Of a stretch of DNA of 64,000 bases, positions 45,791-56,550 are shown in pieces. The stretch lies in the NCBI GenBank assembly GCA_951213105.1, contig OX578146.1, forward strand, positions 110,316,695 to 110,380,694, given 5' to 3'. Numbering within the stretch: the stretch's first letter is position 1; each line of letters starts with the position of its first letter. Below the pieces are notes generated by a model. That model ran no database searches, was not told the DNA's origin, and saw only the letters and a program-made list of their open reading frames with translations. The translations under genes were made by a program, and so were the position numbers. This DNA is from Amaurobius ferox (Eukaryota; Arthropoda; Arachnida; Araneae; Amaurobiidae).

Positions 45791-46296
45791 GTTTAGTGAA
45801 TTAAAATCTTGAAATCTGCTTTTATGAGTGTTGATTGTGAATTCTGTCTTTGATAGTTAAAAGTTTACTTTTAACATGTGTAAAAACGAAATTTTTGAGA
45901 AACTCTATCCATTTAAAAAAAATTAACTTTATAAAATCCTATTGGTAGTCGAATTTACTAAATAAGAGAACCATACAGAATTAGTAAAACTAACATAATG
46001 CTAGAATTTTAACTCAAATAGTTTAGATGTAATGGTCAATTAAACTCATCTAATGACACAAGAATTAATTTTTAATATATAAAAATAAATATTTATATAG
46101 TTTCAAACAGCACCCGAATTCGTGGTTGATTCAGGTCACGTGTTAAAGTCCCTTGATATGGACTTTCTTAGATTCGCTGGTTGTGAGTTCTGTCCTCTGC
46201 AAGCACTTGGTCTTTTTAATTACCAGAAAAGTAACATTATCCAAATATACTTTTAAAATGTGTTTGTTAAAGTTGCAAAATTAATGTATCTTTCTT
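45791..46296. other. Spacer with one faint tRNA-like segment
   Basis: AT-rich. At about 46,128-46,205 the words 'gattcaggtcacgtgttaaa' and 'gttctgtcctct' loosely resemble the promoter boxes of the tRNA-like segments further right. This one is too weak to call. Confidence 0.35.
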
Positions 46297-46460
46297 TTTA
46301 AATTTATTTGAAAATAATATTAGTTAAATGCACTTTAAAAGCATAAAGTTATTCAACAACATTCAAAATACTGTTTATATTCTATTTTTTTTTTCAAAGT
46401 CAAAACCTAAATAATTTCTTATTTAAACTTAAGTGCAAAATAAAAGAAACAGAACGCTTC

Positions 46461-46526
46461 GTTGTGACTATTTGGTTCAGTTGTTATAACGTCGACGTTC
46501 TAAAATCCAAGGTCTTTGTTCAAATT
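46461..46526 (+). ncRNA. tRNA-like segment a (degenerate)
   Basis: It has a box A-like 'tggttcagttgttataacg' and a box B-like 'tgttcaaat', followed by a run of nine T residues that could terminate RNA polymerase III. It is too diverged to be a functional tRNA. The same segment recurs in units 2 and 3. Confidence 0.4.
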
Positions 46527-46631
46527 TTTTTTTATAATTGCGGACGTTTTTTATAAAGGCTTTTTGTGATTTATATTCTCGTAGTTAGTCTCGTGATGAA
46601 ATTAAAATGTATAATTAGAATCGTGGACTGC

Positions 46632-46703
46632 TGATTGGTTAGCTTAATGGTTATATTGCAAATCGAGTAACTAGTTATTTCATCCTAGTTACGGGTACTA
46701 ATT
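46632..46703 (+). ncRNA. tRNA-like segment b (weak)
   Basis: The 'ttggttagcttaatggttat' word resembles a D-arm/box A. The downstream half is poorly tRNA-like ('agttacgggtactaattt'). It is included because the same word recurs at the same place in units 2 and 3. Confidence 0.3.
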
Positions 46704-46779
46704 TAATTTAGCAGTATCTTATACCAGTTTGTTGGTTTATCGGTGTCCTAAGTTCATATATTACATTAAAATACGCGCC

Positions 46780-46855
46780 GTCATGGCTCAATTGGCAAAG
46801 TGGTTATATCACCAATCTTCGATTCCAGGGTACTTCGGTTCGGTTCTGCACCTCG
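46780..46855 (+). ncRNA. tRNA-like segment c
   Basis: 'catggctcaattggcaaagt' plus 'ggttatatc' gives a box A-like start, and 'cggttcggttctgcac' gives a box B-like end ~45 bp later. A T-rich stretch follows at 46,868. It is probably a tRNA-derived sequence and not a functional tRNA. Confidence 0.45.
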
Positions 46856-47119
46856 GTCTCATGATTTATTTTTTTTTCTGAATAGTTTCTTCTTTAGTTT
46901 AAATACTATAGATACCCATGGAAAATTAGCAGAGTGTATATGCAATTGCACATGCACAGTGGTAAAATGCTTCTTTTTTGAAACCGCAAGTACTAAGAGT
47001 TCGATCTATTTCCAGCAGAGGATAATTAAAGGTATTTTATTCCATATGTTTACAATGGAAATATATTGAAAGTTTAAAAAGCAGCCAAGTTCAAAAAGCA
47101 GAATTAAAGATCCGAAGGT

Positions 47120-47192
47120 GTGAGCTGGCTGGCTCGGTGGTTAAGACGCTTGCTTTCGAAAGCAAAGGCTGTAGGTTCTGTCCCAGCATGGG
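47120..47192 (+). ncRNA. tRNA-like segment d
   Basis: 'ctggctggctcggtggttaa' plus 'gacg' matches box A well. A central stem 'ttgctttcgaaagcaa' occupies the anticodon-arm position, and 'gtaggttctgtcccag' stands for box B (TTCTG in place of TTCGA). The palindromic central stem gives a 6-base loop and not the usual seven, so a normal tRNA is unlikely. Confidence 0.5.
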
Positions 47193-47360
47193 GGTTTAAA
47201 CTTTTGTAGTTTGTACATCTTTCATCAACGTTGAAAGTTAAAATAGCCTCATCATAAGTATATAGGTCTATTCCAGACAATTTTAAGCTGCGTTATGTCA
47301 CTCTATTTAAATTAAAAGATTAAAAATGTTAAACTTAAATACACCAAAAAGAAAACCACA

Positions 47361-47442
47361 GATGTAGCCCATTTGGCCGAGAGGCTTAGGGCGTCAAGCT
47401 ACGGGGTTGTAGGCTGGGGTTCGATTCCCGTTCGGTATCATG
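47361..47442 (+). ncRNA. tRNA-like segment e (type II-like)
   Basis: 'tggccgagaggcttagggcg' is very close to the box A of Leu/Ser tRNAs, and 'ggggttcgattcccg' is a good box B. A GCCC/GGGC D-stem is possible and the ends 'gatgt' / 'gtatc' can pair. The ~82-base length suits a tRNA with a long variable arm. The anticodon stem is imperfect, leaving identity uncertain. This is the best preserved tRNA-like segment in the block. Confidence 0.55.
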
Positions 47443-47715
47443 GGTCCTTCGGGTATATAGGTATTTCTATCCTCTCTTCTAAGTTTCCCATTTCTTTACT
47501 AATTTATCTGCACGGAACGACGGACGGACGAGCGGTGTGGTGAGCTTCACTGAGGCTGGTGGGTTTTCTCTTCGGGCCTGCTGGCCTTGGTGTCTTCCAC
47601 ACTCTTCCTCGTCCAACGTTCGTGCGGGGCTATTTTGCATCTTGTGACTTACGCTAACGAAGTCCGCGTTTTTACAGAAAATGTCTCTCTTTTTTTCACG
47701 ACCGAACAAACACAG

Positions 47716-47812
47716 AACCGGAAATGACGTACCGGAAGTAACTCCGATGTCATATCCGGTAGGTCACTTCCTGTGATGTCATATCCGGTGGGTCACTTCC
47801 GGTTACGTCATT
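47716..47812. promoter_or_regulatory. ETS/CRE-like motif cluster at the unit centre
   Basis: 'accggaaatgacgtaccgga' plus 'agtaac' is followed by two tandem 27-bp copies of 'gatgtcatatccggtaggtc' plus 'acttcct', then 'cacttccggttacgtca'. The cluster therefore contains repeated CCGGAAGT/ACTTCCGG (ETS-type) and TGACGT/ACGTCA (CRE-type) words. It lies between the plus-strand and minus-strand tRNA-like segments. Binding is inferred from motif resemblance only. Confidence 0.55.
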
Positions 47813-47868
47813 AAAAAATAAAACAGGAAGGAATATTTGCTATTATACAAACTCACTATTATGAAACA

Positions 47869-47940
47869 GGATGGTCCGAACCCGCAGTCTGCGGCATTGC
47901 AAGCAACAGTCATAACCACTGAGCCATCTGGCTCATGGGA
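47869..47940 (-). ncRNA. tRNA-like segment f
   Basis: The minus strand reads 'agccagatggctcagtggtt' then 'atgac' (box A-like) and ends 'tgcgggttcggacc' (box B-like). This is the first of the minus-strand series. The D-stem does not close well. Confidence 0.5.
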
Positions 47941-48029
47941 TGACAAACTTAAATGTGCTATTTCAATTTAAAATTTACGAAATAGACTAAGCAGAAAAGG
48001 TAGAAGTGCTAAACTGACTCAAAAAGCAG

Positions 48030-48545
48030 TTGGGGTCGAGCTCAAAGCCTTCGGATTTCCAAGACGATAACATAACCACTGAGCCAACAAGCACCTGGCC
48101 TGCTGGACTTAATATTGCTACTTCAATTTAAAAACTACGAAGGGGACTACTCAGGAAAAAGTAAAAGTGTTAAAATAATCGCTAAAGTATAGAATTATCA
48201 ATTTGCAAGGACGATTGTACAGCCACTGTGCTATCCAGCTTTCGAAACTTAATTTCGTAATTTTAATTATTTTGTTATTTCAACTATAAAAGGTACTCAT
48301 CAGAAAATGCTAAACTGAATTAAAACACTAGGATGGGCCAAACTATAATCCTTCGGATTTCCAGATTGATCACATAACCACTATGCCATATTGCTCGCAG
48401 ACTCCGAAGATTAATTTTGTTACATCAGTTACGAAAGAGTAAAAGTAAACGAGATACAGCGTACGAGTTAAACCGCTGGAGGATCGAACCCACAAACCTT
48501 CGAATTAACAGGACGGTCACATAACCACAGAGCCATTCGGACCAC
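48030..48545 (-). ncRNA. tRNA-like segments g, h, i and j
   Basis: Four degenerate minus-strand segments lie at about 48,030-48,098, 48,187-48,245, 48,330-48,400 and 48,475-48,545. Each has a box A-like 'tggctcagtggttatgt' (plus strand 'cataaccactgagcca') and, except h and i, a recognisable box B ('gggttcgatcc'). They are spaced ~140-155 bp apart and separated by 'tacttcaatttaaaaactac'-type spacers, which suggests that a ~155-bp spacer-plus-tRNA-like monomer was repeated. Confidence 0.5.
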
Positions 48546-48629
48546 AGCCCAACAACTTTAATTTTATTACTTCAATTTAAAAACTACGAAAGATTAAAAA
48601 TAAAAGAGACACAGTACACAAGTTAAACC

Positions 48630-48846
48630 GTTGGAGGATCGAACCCCAAACCTTCTAATTACCAGGAGGATCACATAACCACAGGGCCATCCGGACCACA
48701 ACCTAGCAAAGTTAATTTTATTACTTCAATTTAAAAACTACGAAAGAGTAAAAATTAGAGAGACACAGTACACAAGTTAAACTGTTGGAGGATCGAACCC
48801 CCCCCAAACTTTCTAATTACCAGAATGATCACATAACCACTGTGTC
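48630..48846 (-). ncRNA. tRNA-like segments k and l
   Basis: Two more copies of the j-type segment lie at 48,630-48,700 and 48,785-48,846. Both have 'gttcgatcctcc' box B on the minus strand. Copy l has an expanded C-run and is cut off at the unit boundary, where 'gtgtctctttt' begins the next unit. Confidence 0.5.
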
Positions 48847-48849
48847 TCT

Positions 48850-51442
48850 TTTAAATTTATTTGAAAATAATATTAGTTAAATGCACTTTAAAAGCATAAA
48901 GTTATTCAACAATATTCAAAATACTGTTTATATTCTATTTTTTTTTCAAAATTAAATTTCTTATATAAACTTAAGTACAAAATAAAAGAAACAGAACGCT
49001 TCTTTGTTACTATTTGGTTCAGTTATTATAACGTCGACGTTCTAAAATCCAAGGTCTTTGTTTAAATTTTTTTTATAGTTGCGGACGTTTTTTATAAAGG
49101 CTTTTTGTGATTTTTATTCTCGTAGTTAGTCTCGTGATGAAATTAAAATGTATAATTAGAATCGTGGACTGCTGATTGGTTAGCTTAATGGTTATATTGC
49201 AAATCGAGTAACTAGTTATTTCATCCTAGTTACGGGTACTAATTTAATTTAGCAGTATCTTATACCAGTTTGTTGGTTTATCGGTGTCCTAAGTTCATAT
49301 ATTACATTAAAATACGCGCCGTCATGGCTCAATTGGCAAAGTGGTTATATCACCAATCTTCGATTCCAGGGTACTTCGGTTCGGTTCTGCACCTCGGTCT
49401 CATGATTTATTTTTTTTTCTGAATAGTTTCTTCTTTAGTTTAAATACTATAGATACCCATGGAAAATTAGCAGAGTGTATATGCAATTGCACATGCACAG
49501 TGGTAAAATGCTTCTTTTTTGAAACCGCAAGTACTAAGAGTTCGATCTATTTCCAGCAGAGGATAATTAAAGGTATTTTATTCCATATGTTTACAATGGA
49601 AATATATTGAAAGTTTAAAAAGCAGCCAAGTTCAAAAAGCAGAATTAAAGATCCGAAGGTGTGAGCTGGCTGGCTCGGTGGTTAAGACGCTTGCTTTCGA
49701 AAGCAAAGGCTGTAGGTTCTGTCCCAGCATGGGGGTTTAAACTTTTGTAGTTTGTACATCTTTCATCAACGTTGAAAGTTAAAATAGCCTCATCATAAGT
49801 ATATAGGTCTATTCCAGACAATTTTAAGCTGCGTTATGTCACTCTATTTAAATTAAAAGATTAAAAATGTTAAACTTAAATACACCAAAAAGAAAACCAC
49901 AGATGTAGCTCATTTGGCCGAGAGGCTTAGGGCGTCAAGCTACGGGGTTGTAGGCTGGGGTTCGATTCCCGTTCGGTATCATGGGTCCTTCGGGTATATA
50001 GGTCTTTCTATCCTCTCTTCTAAGTTTCCCATTTCTTTACTAATTTATCTGCACGGAACGACGGACGGACGAGCGGTGTGGTGAGCTTCACTGAGGCTGG
50101 TGGGTTTTCTCTTCGGGCCTGCTGGCCTTGGTGTCTTCCACACTCTTCCTCGTCCAACGTTCGTGCGGGGCTATTTTGCATCTTGTGACTTACGCTAACG
50201 AAGTCCGCGTTTTTACAGAAAATGTCTCTCTTTTTTTCACGACCGAACAAACACAGAACCGGAAATGACGTACCGGAAGTAACTCCGATGTCATATCCGG
50301 TAGGTCACTTCCTGTGATGTCATATCCGGTGGGTCACTTCCGGTTACGTCATTAAAAAATAAAACAGGAAGGAATATTTGCTATTATACAAACTCACTAT
50401 TATGAAACAGGATGGTCCGAACCCGCAGTCTGCGGCATTGCAAGCAACAGTCATAACCACTGAGCCATCTGGCTCATGGGATGACAAACTTAAATGTGCT
50501 ATTTCAATTTAATATTTACGAAATAGACTAAGCAGAAAAGGTAGAAGTGCTAAACTGACTCAAAAAGCAGTTGGGGTCGAACTCAAAGCCTTCGGATTTC
50601 CAAGACGATAACATAACCACTGAGCCAACAAGCACCTGGCCTGCTGGACTTAATATTGCTACTTCAATTTAAAAAAGTACGAAAGGGACTACTCAGGAAA
50701 AAGTAAAAGTGTTAAAATAATCGCTAAAGTATAATAAAGTTAAAATATTCGCTAAAGTATAAGTTTCAGGGCTTCATACGCTAAAATATAGAGTTATCAA
50801 TTTTCAAGGACGATTGTACAGCCACTGTGCCATCTAGCTTTCGAAACTAAATTTCGTAATTTTAATTTTTTCGTTATTTCAACTATAAAAGGTACTCATC
50901 AGAAAATGCTAAACTGAATTAAAACACTAGGATGGGCCAAACTATAATCCTTCGGATTTCCAGATTGATCACATAACCACCATGCCATATTGCTCGCAGA
51001 CTCCGAAGATTAATTTTGTTACATCAGTTACGAAAGAGTAAACGAGATACAGTGTACGAGTTAAACCGCTGGAGGATCGAACCCACAAACCTTCGAATTA
51101 CCAGGACGGTCACATAACCACAGAGCCATTCGGACCACAGCCCAACACCTTTAATTTTATTACTTCAATTTAAAAACTACGAAAGAGTAAAAATAAAAGA
51201 GACACAGTACACAAGTTAAACCGTTGGAGGATCGAACCCCAAACCTTCTAATTACCAGGAGGATCACATAACCACAGGGCCATCCGGACCACAACCTAGC
51301 AAATTTAATTTTATTACTTCAATTTGAAAACTACGAAAGAGTAAAAATTAGAGAGACACAGTACACAAGTTAAACTGTTGGAGGATCGAACCCCCCCCAA
51401 ACTTTCTAATTACCAGAATGATCACATAACCACTGTGTCTCT
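48850..51442. repeat. Tandem unit 2 of the tRNA-like block (~2.59 kb)
   Basis: Nearly identical to unit 1. Plus-strand tRNA-like segments lie at about 49,321-49,396 (c), 49,661-49,733 (d) and 49,902-49,983 (e), with degenerate a and b before them. The ETS/CRE-like centre is 50,257-50,353. Minus-strand segments lie at about 50,410-50,481 (f), 50,571-50,639 (g), 50,785-50,843 (h), 50,927-50,998 (i), 51,066-51,137 (j), 51,223-51,293 (k) and 51,375-51,437 (l). It differs by a ~12-bp deletion near its start and a ~50-bp local duplication, 'gctaaagtataa'-type, near 50,725-50,790. Confidence 0.93.
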
Positions 51443-54400
51443 TTTAAATTTATTTGAAAATAATATTAGTTAAATGCACTTTAAAAGCATAAAGTTATTC
51501 AACAATATTCAAAATACTGTTTATATTCTATTTTTTTTTCAAAATTAAAACCTAAATAATTTCTTATTTAAACTTAAGTACAAAATAAAAGAAACAGAAC
51601 GCTTCGTTGTGAGTATTTGGTTCAGTTATTATAACGTCGACGTTCTAAAATCCAAGGTCTTTGTTCAAATTTTTTTTATAGTTGCGGACGTTTTTTATAA
51701 AGGCTTTTTGTGATTTTTATTCTCGTAGTTAGTCTCGTGATGAAATTAAAATGTATAATTAGAACCGTGGACTGCTGATTGGTTAGCTTAATGGTTATAT
51801 TGCAAATCGAGTAACTAGTTATTTCATCCTAGTTACGGGTACTAATTTAATTTAGCAGTATCTTATACCAGTTTGTTGGTTTCTGGGTTTCCTAAGTTCA
51901 TATATTACATTAAAATACGCGCCATCATAGCTCAATTGGCAAAGTGGTTATATCACCAGTCTTCGATTCCAGGGTACTTCGGTTCGCTTCTGCACCTCAG
52001 TTTCAGGGCTTATTTTTTTTTTGTTAGCTTAATAGTTTCTTGTTTAGTTTAAATACTATAGATACCCATGGAAAATTAGCAGAGTGTATATGCAATTGCA
52101 CATGCACAGTGGTAAAATGCTTCTTTTTTGAAACCGCAAGTACTAAGAGTTCGATCTATTTCCAGCTGAGGATAATTAAAGGTATGTTTTATTCCATATG
52201 TTTACAATGGAAATATATTGAAAGTTTAAAAAGCAGCCAAGTTCAAAAAACAGAATTATAGTTCCGAAGGTGTGAGCTGGATGGCTCGGTGGTTAAGACG
52301 CTTGCTTTCGAAAGTAAAGGCTGTAGGTTCTGTCCCAGCATGGGCGTTTTTACTTTTGTAGTTCGTACATATTTCATCAACGTTGAAAGTTAAAATAGCC
52401 TCATCATAAGTATATAGGTCTATTACAGACAATTTTAAGCTGCGTTATGTCACTCTCTTTAAATTAAAAGATTAAAAATGTTAAACTTAAATACATCAAA
52501 AAGAAAACCACAGACGTCGCCCACTTGGCCGAGAGGCTTAGGGCGTCAAGCTACGGGGTTGTAGGCTGGGGTTCGATTCCCGCTCGGTATCATGGGCCCT
52601 TCGGGTATATAAGTCTTTCTATCCTCTCTTCTAAGTTTCCGATTTCTTTACTAATTTATCTGCACGGAACGACGGACGAGCGGTGTGGTGAGCTTCACTG
52701 AGGCTGGTGGGTTTTCTCTTCGGGCCTGCTGGCCTTGGTGTCTTCCACACTCTTCCTCGTCCAACGTTCGTGCGGGGTTATTTTGCATCTTGTGACTTAC
52801 GCTAACGAAGTCCGTGTTTTTACAGAAAATGTCTCTCTTTTTTACACGTCCGAGAAATCACTGAACCGGAAATGACGTACCGGATGTTACTTTGATGTCA
52901 TATCCGGTAGGTCACTTCCTGTGATGTCATATCCGGTAGGTCACTTCCTATGATGTCATATCCTGTGGGTCACTTCCGGTTATGTCATTAAAAAAATAAA
53001 ACAGCAAGGAATATTTACTACTATACAAACTCACTATTATGAAACAGGAAGGTCCGAACCCGCAGTCTGCAGCATTGCAAGCAACAGTCATAACCACTAA
53101 GCCATCCGGCTCATGGGTTGACACACTTAAATGTGCTATTTCAATTTAAAATTTACGAAATAGACTAAGCAGAAAAGGCGGAAGTGCTAAACTGACTCAA
53201 AAATCATCCGGGGTCGAACTCAAAGCCTTCGGATTTCCAAGACGATAACATAACCACTGAGCCAACAAGCACCTGACCTGCGGGACTTAATATTGCTACT
53301 TCAATTTAAAAACTACGAAAGAGACTACTCAGGGAAAAGTAGAAGTGTTAAAATAATCGCCAAAGTATAGAATTATCAGTTTTCAAGGACGATTGTACAG
53401 CCACTGTGCCATCCAGCTTTCGAAACTTAATTTTGTAATTTCAATTATTTTGTTATTTCAACTATAAAAGATACTCATCAGAAAATGCTAAACTGTATTA
53501 AAACACCAGGATGGGCCAAACTATAATCCTTCGGATTTCCAGATTGATCACATAACCACCGTGCCATATTGCTCGCAACCTCCGAAGATTAATTTTGTTA
53601 CATCAATTTAAAAACTACGAAAGAGTCAAAATAAAAGAGATACAATGTACTAGTTAAACCGCTGGAGGATCGAACCCACAAACCTTCAAATTACCAGGAT
53701 GATCACATAACCACAGAGCCATCCGGACCACAACCCAACACATTTAATTTTATTACTTTAATTTAAAAACTACGAACGAGTACAAATAAAAGAGACACAG
53801 TATACGAGTTAAACAGCCAGAGGATCGAACCCAGAAATCTTCGAATTACCAGAACGATCACATAACCACAGAGCCATCTGGATTACAACCTACCAAATTT
53901 AAATTTATTACTTCAATTTAAAAACTACGAAAAGAACTAATCGGACATATATAGAAGTGTTAAAATAATCCCCAAAGTATCAAATTCACAACTTTTGTAT
54001 TTAAAAAATGATTATACAATGACTGTGTGATCCAACTTACAATCTGCGAAACTTTATTTTGTTATTTTAATTACTTTGTTATTTCAACTAAGAAGTAAAC
54101 AAATCAGAAAAGGCTAAATTGACCTAAAATATCGGGATGCGCGAACCCTATTCTTTCGGATTACCAGGATGATCACATAACCACCGCGTCTACGAGCTCC
54201 GAATATTAATTTTGTGACTTCAATTTAAAAACTACGAAAGCGTGAAAAAGAAAGAGAGTAAGCAGAGAAACGTATATGGGCAAAACAGTAGGAGGATCGA
54301 ACCCCAGGCCTTCGAGAACGATCATATAAATTCTGAGCCACCTAGCACACAAAAAAAAAAACTCAATTTTGTTATTTCAATTTAATAACTAAGCAGAAAC

Positions 54401-54500
54401 TGTAGAAGTGCTAAACTGACCTAAAACAAGAGAGGTATCGAACTGCAAGCCTTTGGATTTCCAAGACGATCGCATAACCTCTGAGGCATCAGCTCACAGC
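51443..54500. repeat. Tandem unit 3 of the tRNA-like block, more diverged and extended
   Basis: The order is as in units 1 and 2, with more substitutions. Plus-strand segments c, d and e lie at about 51,918-51,993, 52,270-52,342 and 52,511-52,592. The motif centre 52,864-52,988 has three 27-bp repeats, not two. Minus-strand segments f to k lie at about 53,048-53,117, 53,208-53,275, 53,370-53,420, 53,506-53,576, 53,660-53,733 and 53,818-53,888. Beyond the length of the other units, at least three further degenerate minus-strand segments continue at ~54,138-54,196, ~54,292-54,350 and ~54,428-54,500. This suggests that unit 3 is the ancestral right end of the block. Confidence 0.88.
52511..52592 (+). 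ncRNA. tRNA-like segment e, unit 3 copy
   Basis: It keeps box A 'cttggccgagaggcttaggg' and box B 'ggttcgattcccgctcggta' despite greater divergence of its unit. Retention of both boxes in all three copies is compatible with either recent ancestry or constraint. Confidence 0.5.
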
Positions 54501-55070
54501 CTGAGAAGTTCAATATTTTTACTACAATTTAAAATGCTAAGGACATTGGAAAGTATGTTAAAAATTTGAATTTTTTCAAACTGTTGAAAATACGAGTATT
54601 CCAAATTCTTAATGGCTATTTATATTTTTTTGTGTTTCATGCATTTAATCGAAATTAATGTATTTACTTTATGTATATATACTTAATGCATTTTTAATAT
54701 TTAAAACCAGATATTTTTTATGTGATTAGGCAAAACTTTGCTATAATAAATGTGAAAAATATTAATATGGCCCTTAAAATATATACTTACATTTTACTTT
54801 ATAGCACCCAACGAACCACACAAATTATCGAACGAGCTACATTACACGGTTTTATAATGCTGATGATGGGTTATAAATGACCCTTGGCTGAGAGTTTAGC
54901 TATTCTTATTGAGAAAGAAATTTTAACAACATTCAAACAATTTTCTCCATTCGATTTCTCCATTCACTCAATATTAACTTGATAAATAAATAAGATAAAA
55001 AAGAAAAGTTGACATACAGTATTTTATTACGTACAAATCGAAAACAAACGAAGATGAAAGTTGTGGACAG
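54501..55070. other. AT-rich spacer
   Basis: No gene or repeat was recognised. Confidence 0.5.
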
Positions 55071-55074
55071 GATT

Positions 55075-55290
55075 CTTGCTTGAGCAGCGTTTCAACATTA
55101 TGAGCAGGGTTTTGTTTGAGCAAGGTTCCAGCATTGTGAGCGAGGTTCCGACATTGTAGCAGGGTTCGGACGTTGTGCACATGGTTCCGATGTTATGAGC
55201 AGGGTTTGGAAGTTGTGAGCAGGGTTTAGAAGTTGTGAGCAGGGTTTGGACGTTGTGAGCAAAGTTCTAACGCTCTGAACAAGGTGAGCA
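55075..55290. repeat. 20-bp minisatellite, ~10-11 copies
   Basis: The unit is 'gagcagggtttggaagttgt' with substitutions such as 'gagcgaggttccgacattgt'. One or two copies have indels. A 20-bp period is not a multiple of three, so the minus-strand frames at 54,974-55,313 are by-products of the repeat. Confidence 0.93.
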
Positions 55291-55780
55291 ACTTTGTCAA
55301 TAAGTCTGAGCAACTTTGTCAGCCTCCTAGTTTAACAAATAATAAAAGCATAACTGAAATTGAAAAATAGCTAAGTTACTGAAATGCAATAAATGCTAAT
55401 AAAACATTGTAAATATAATACACAACTAGGACTTTTATACACGCTAAACAAAGTTCACGATTTATAAACTGTTCCATTTTCTACCGTATAGAGAATGTTT
55501 TATGTTATTCAGTGAATATTTTAACATGAACTACTTAAGAGTGATATAAAATTCCTCCTAAAACTTAATTTTTGCAAATAATAATCTGTGGCATATCTTT
55601 CAAATTAACAAACTTAGATATCTATATAATAGTGTAGTTTACTGACTCGGATATTTGCAGCCAAATAAAAGATAACCAGCCAATTATGATGTATATGGCT
55701 CATTTAGTATTCGATGCCATTCGCTGTCGTACGCTACGTGAAGTTCCATTGTTCCAGAAGGCTACTTTTTTCATAATAAA
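55291..55780. other. AT-rich spacer
   Basis: No gene or repeat was recognised. Confidence 0.5.
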
Positions 55781-56550
55781 ATTCTAATATATAAAATAAA
55801 AAAACTAAATAAAATAAAAAACTAAATTATTGAAAGTAGATAGAAGATTTTCTTATTAAAATATTTAAAAGTAAACAAACTCGTTTTGAAATTTAAGCTA
55901 TTGAATAATAAAAATAAGTTACAAAATTTAATTTATAGAAAAGTTAACAATTTTTAAAAATTCAAATTATTTAGAAATAAACAAAGGATTTTAAAACTTC
56001 AGATTAATGAAAGTAAACAGAGGTTTTTCAAAAGTTAATTATCGAAAGTGAACAACTTTTATTTAATTTTAATACTATTGAGAACAAACAATCCTTTTTA
56101 TAACTTAAATTATTGAAAAGTAAATCAATCATTTTTTAATTTAAAATATCGAAAAGTAAAGAAAGTTTTTTTTTAATTTACAATATTGAAAAATGAATGA
56201 ACTATTTCTTTAATTCAAAATAATAAAGAGCAAAAAAAAATGATTTTTTGAATTCAAATTGCTGAGAAATAACAGTAGTTTTTGAATTATTAATTAAGAG
56301 TAATTTTTTCTTCAATTTTAAACTTTTTCCATGTCCATACTGTACTTAAGAAATGATTTAATTTTGTTATGCAATTAATGGATTTTAACTTGTATCTCTA
56401 TTGATTTGTATTTCATTATTGTATGCATTTCGCTCATTTACGTTCTTCTGGCAACCATGTACTTTTAGATCAAGAAAAAAAAATTGCGCTAACATTTTTT
56501 AAAGTTTGCCAACGAGGGTTTGTAAATTACACAAATACCTAATTGTCTGA
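55780..56550. repeat. Left arm of a large diverged inverted repeat
   Basis: It contains degenerate ~45-bp tandem words 'aaattattgaaaagtaaaca' plus T-rich spacer, then 'ttttgttatgcaattaatgg', 'gtatgcatttcgctcattta' plus 'cgttcttctggc', and 'gtaaattacacaaatacct'. The same landmarks recur in reverse order and complement at about 58,640-59,330. Confidence 0.75.

Larger units (their letters stand above)
46297..48849. repeat. Tandem unit 1 of the tRNA-like block (~2.55 kb)
   Basis: The boundary word 'taaatttatttgaaaataat' followed by 'attag' recurs at 46,299, 48,852 and 51,445, defining three head-to-tail units. Unit 1 holds five plus-strand tRNA-like segments, a motif-rich centre (47,716-47,812) and about seven minus-strand tRNA-like segments. 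The internal frames 46,800-47,069 (+) and 47,479-47,709 (-) recur with identical translation in unit 2 at an offset of exactly 2,541 bp, so the two units are nearly identical. Those frames lie across tRNA-like and motif-rich DNA and are not called as genes. Confidence 0.93.

Noticed and set aside
46800..47709. Repeated 89-codon and 76-codon frames seen also 2,541 bp downstream
   Set aside because: Identity comes from recent DNA duplication. The first starts inside a tRNA-like segment, and the third unit breaks or alters both.
46297..54500. A CRISPR-like or satellite-only reading of the ~155-bp spaced repeats
   Set aside because: The repeats contain tRNA box A/B words, change orientation, have no unique spacers, and the setting is a eukaryotic genome.
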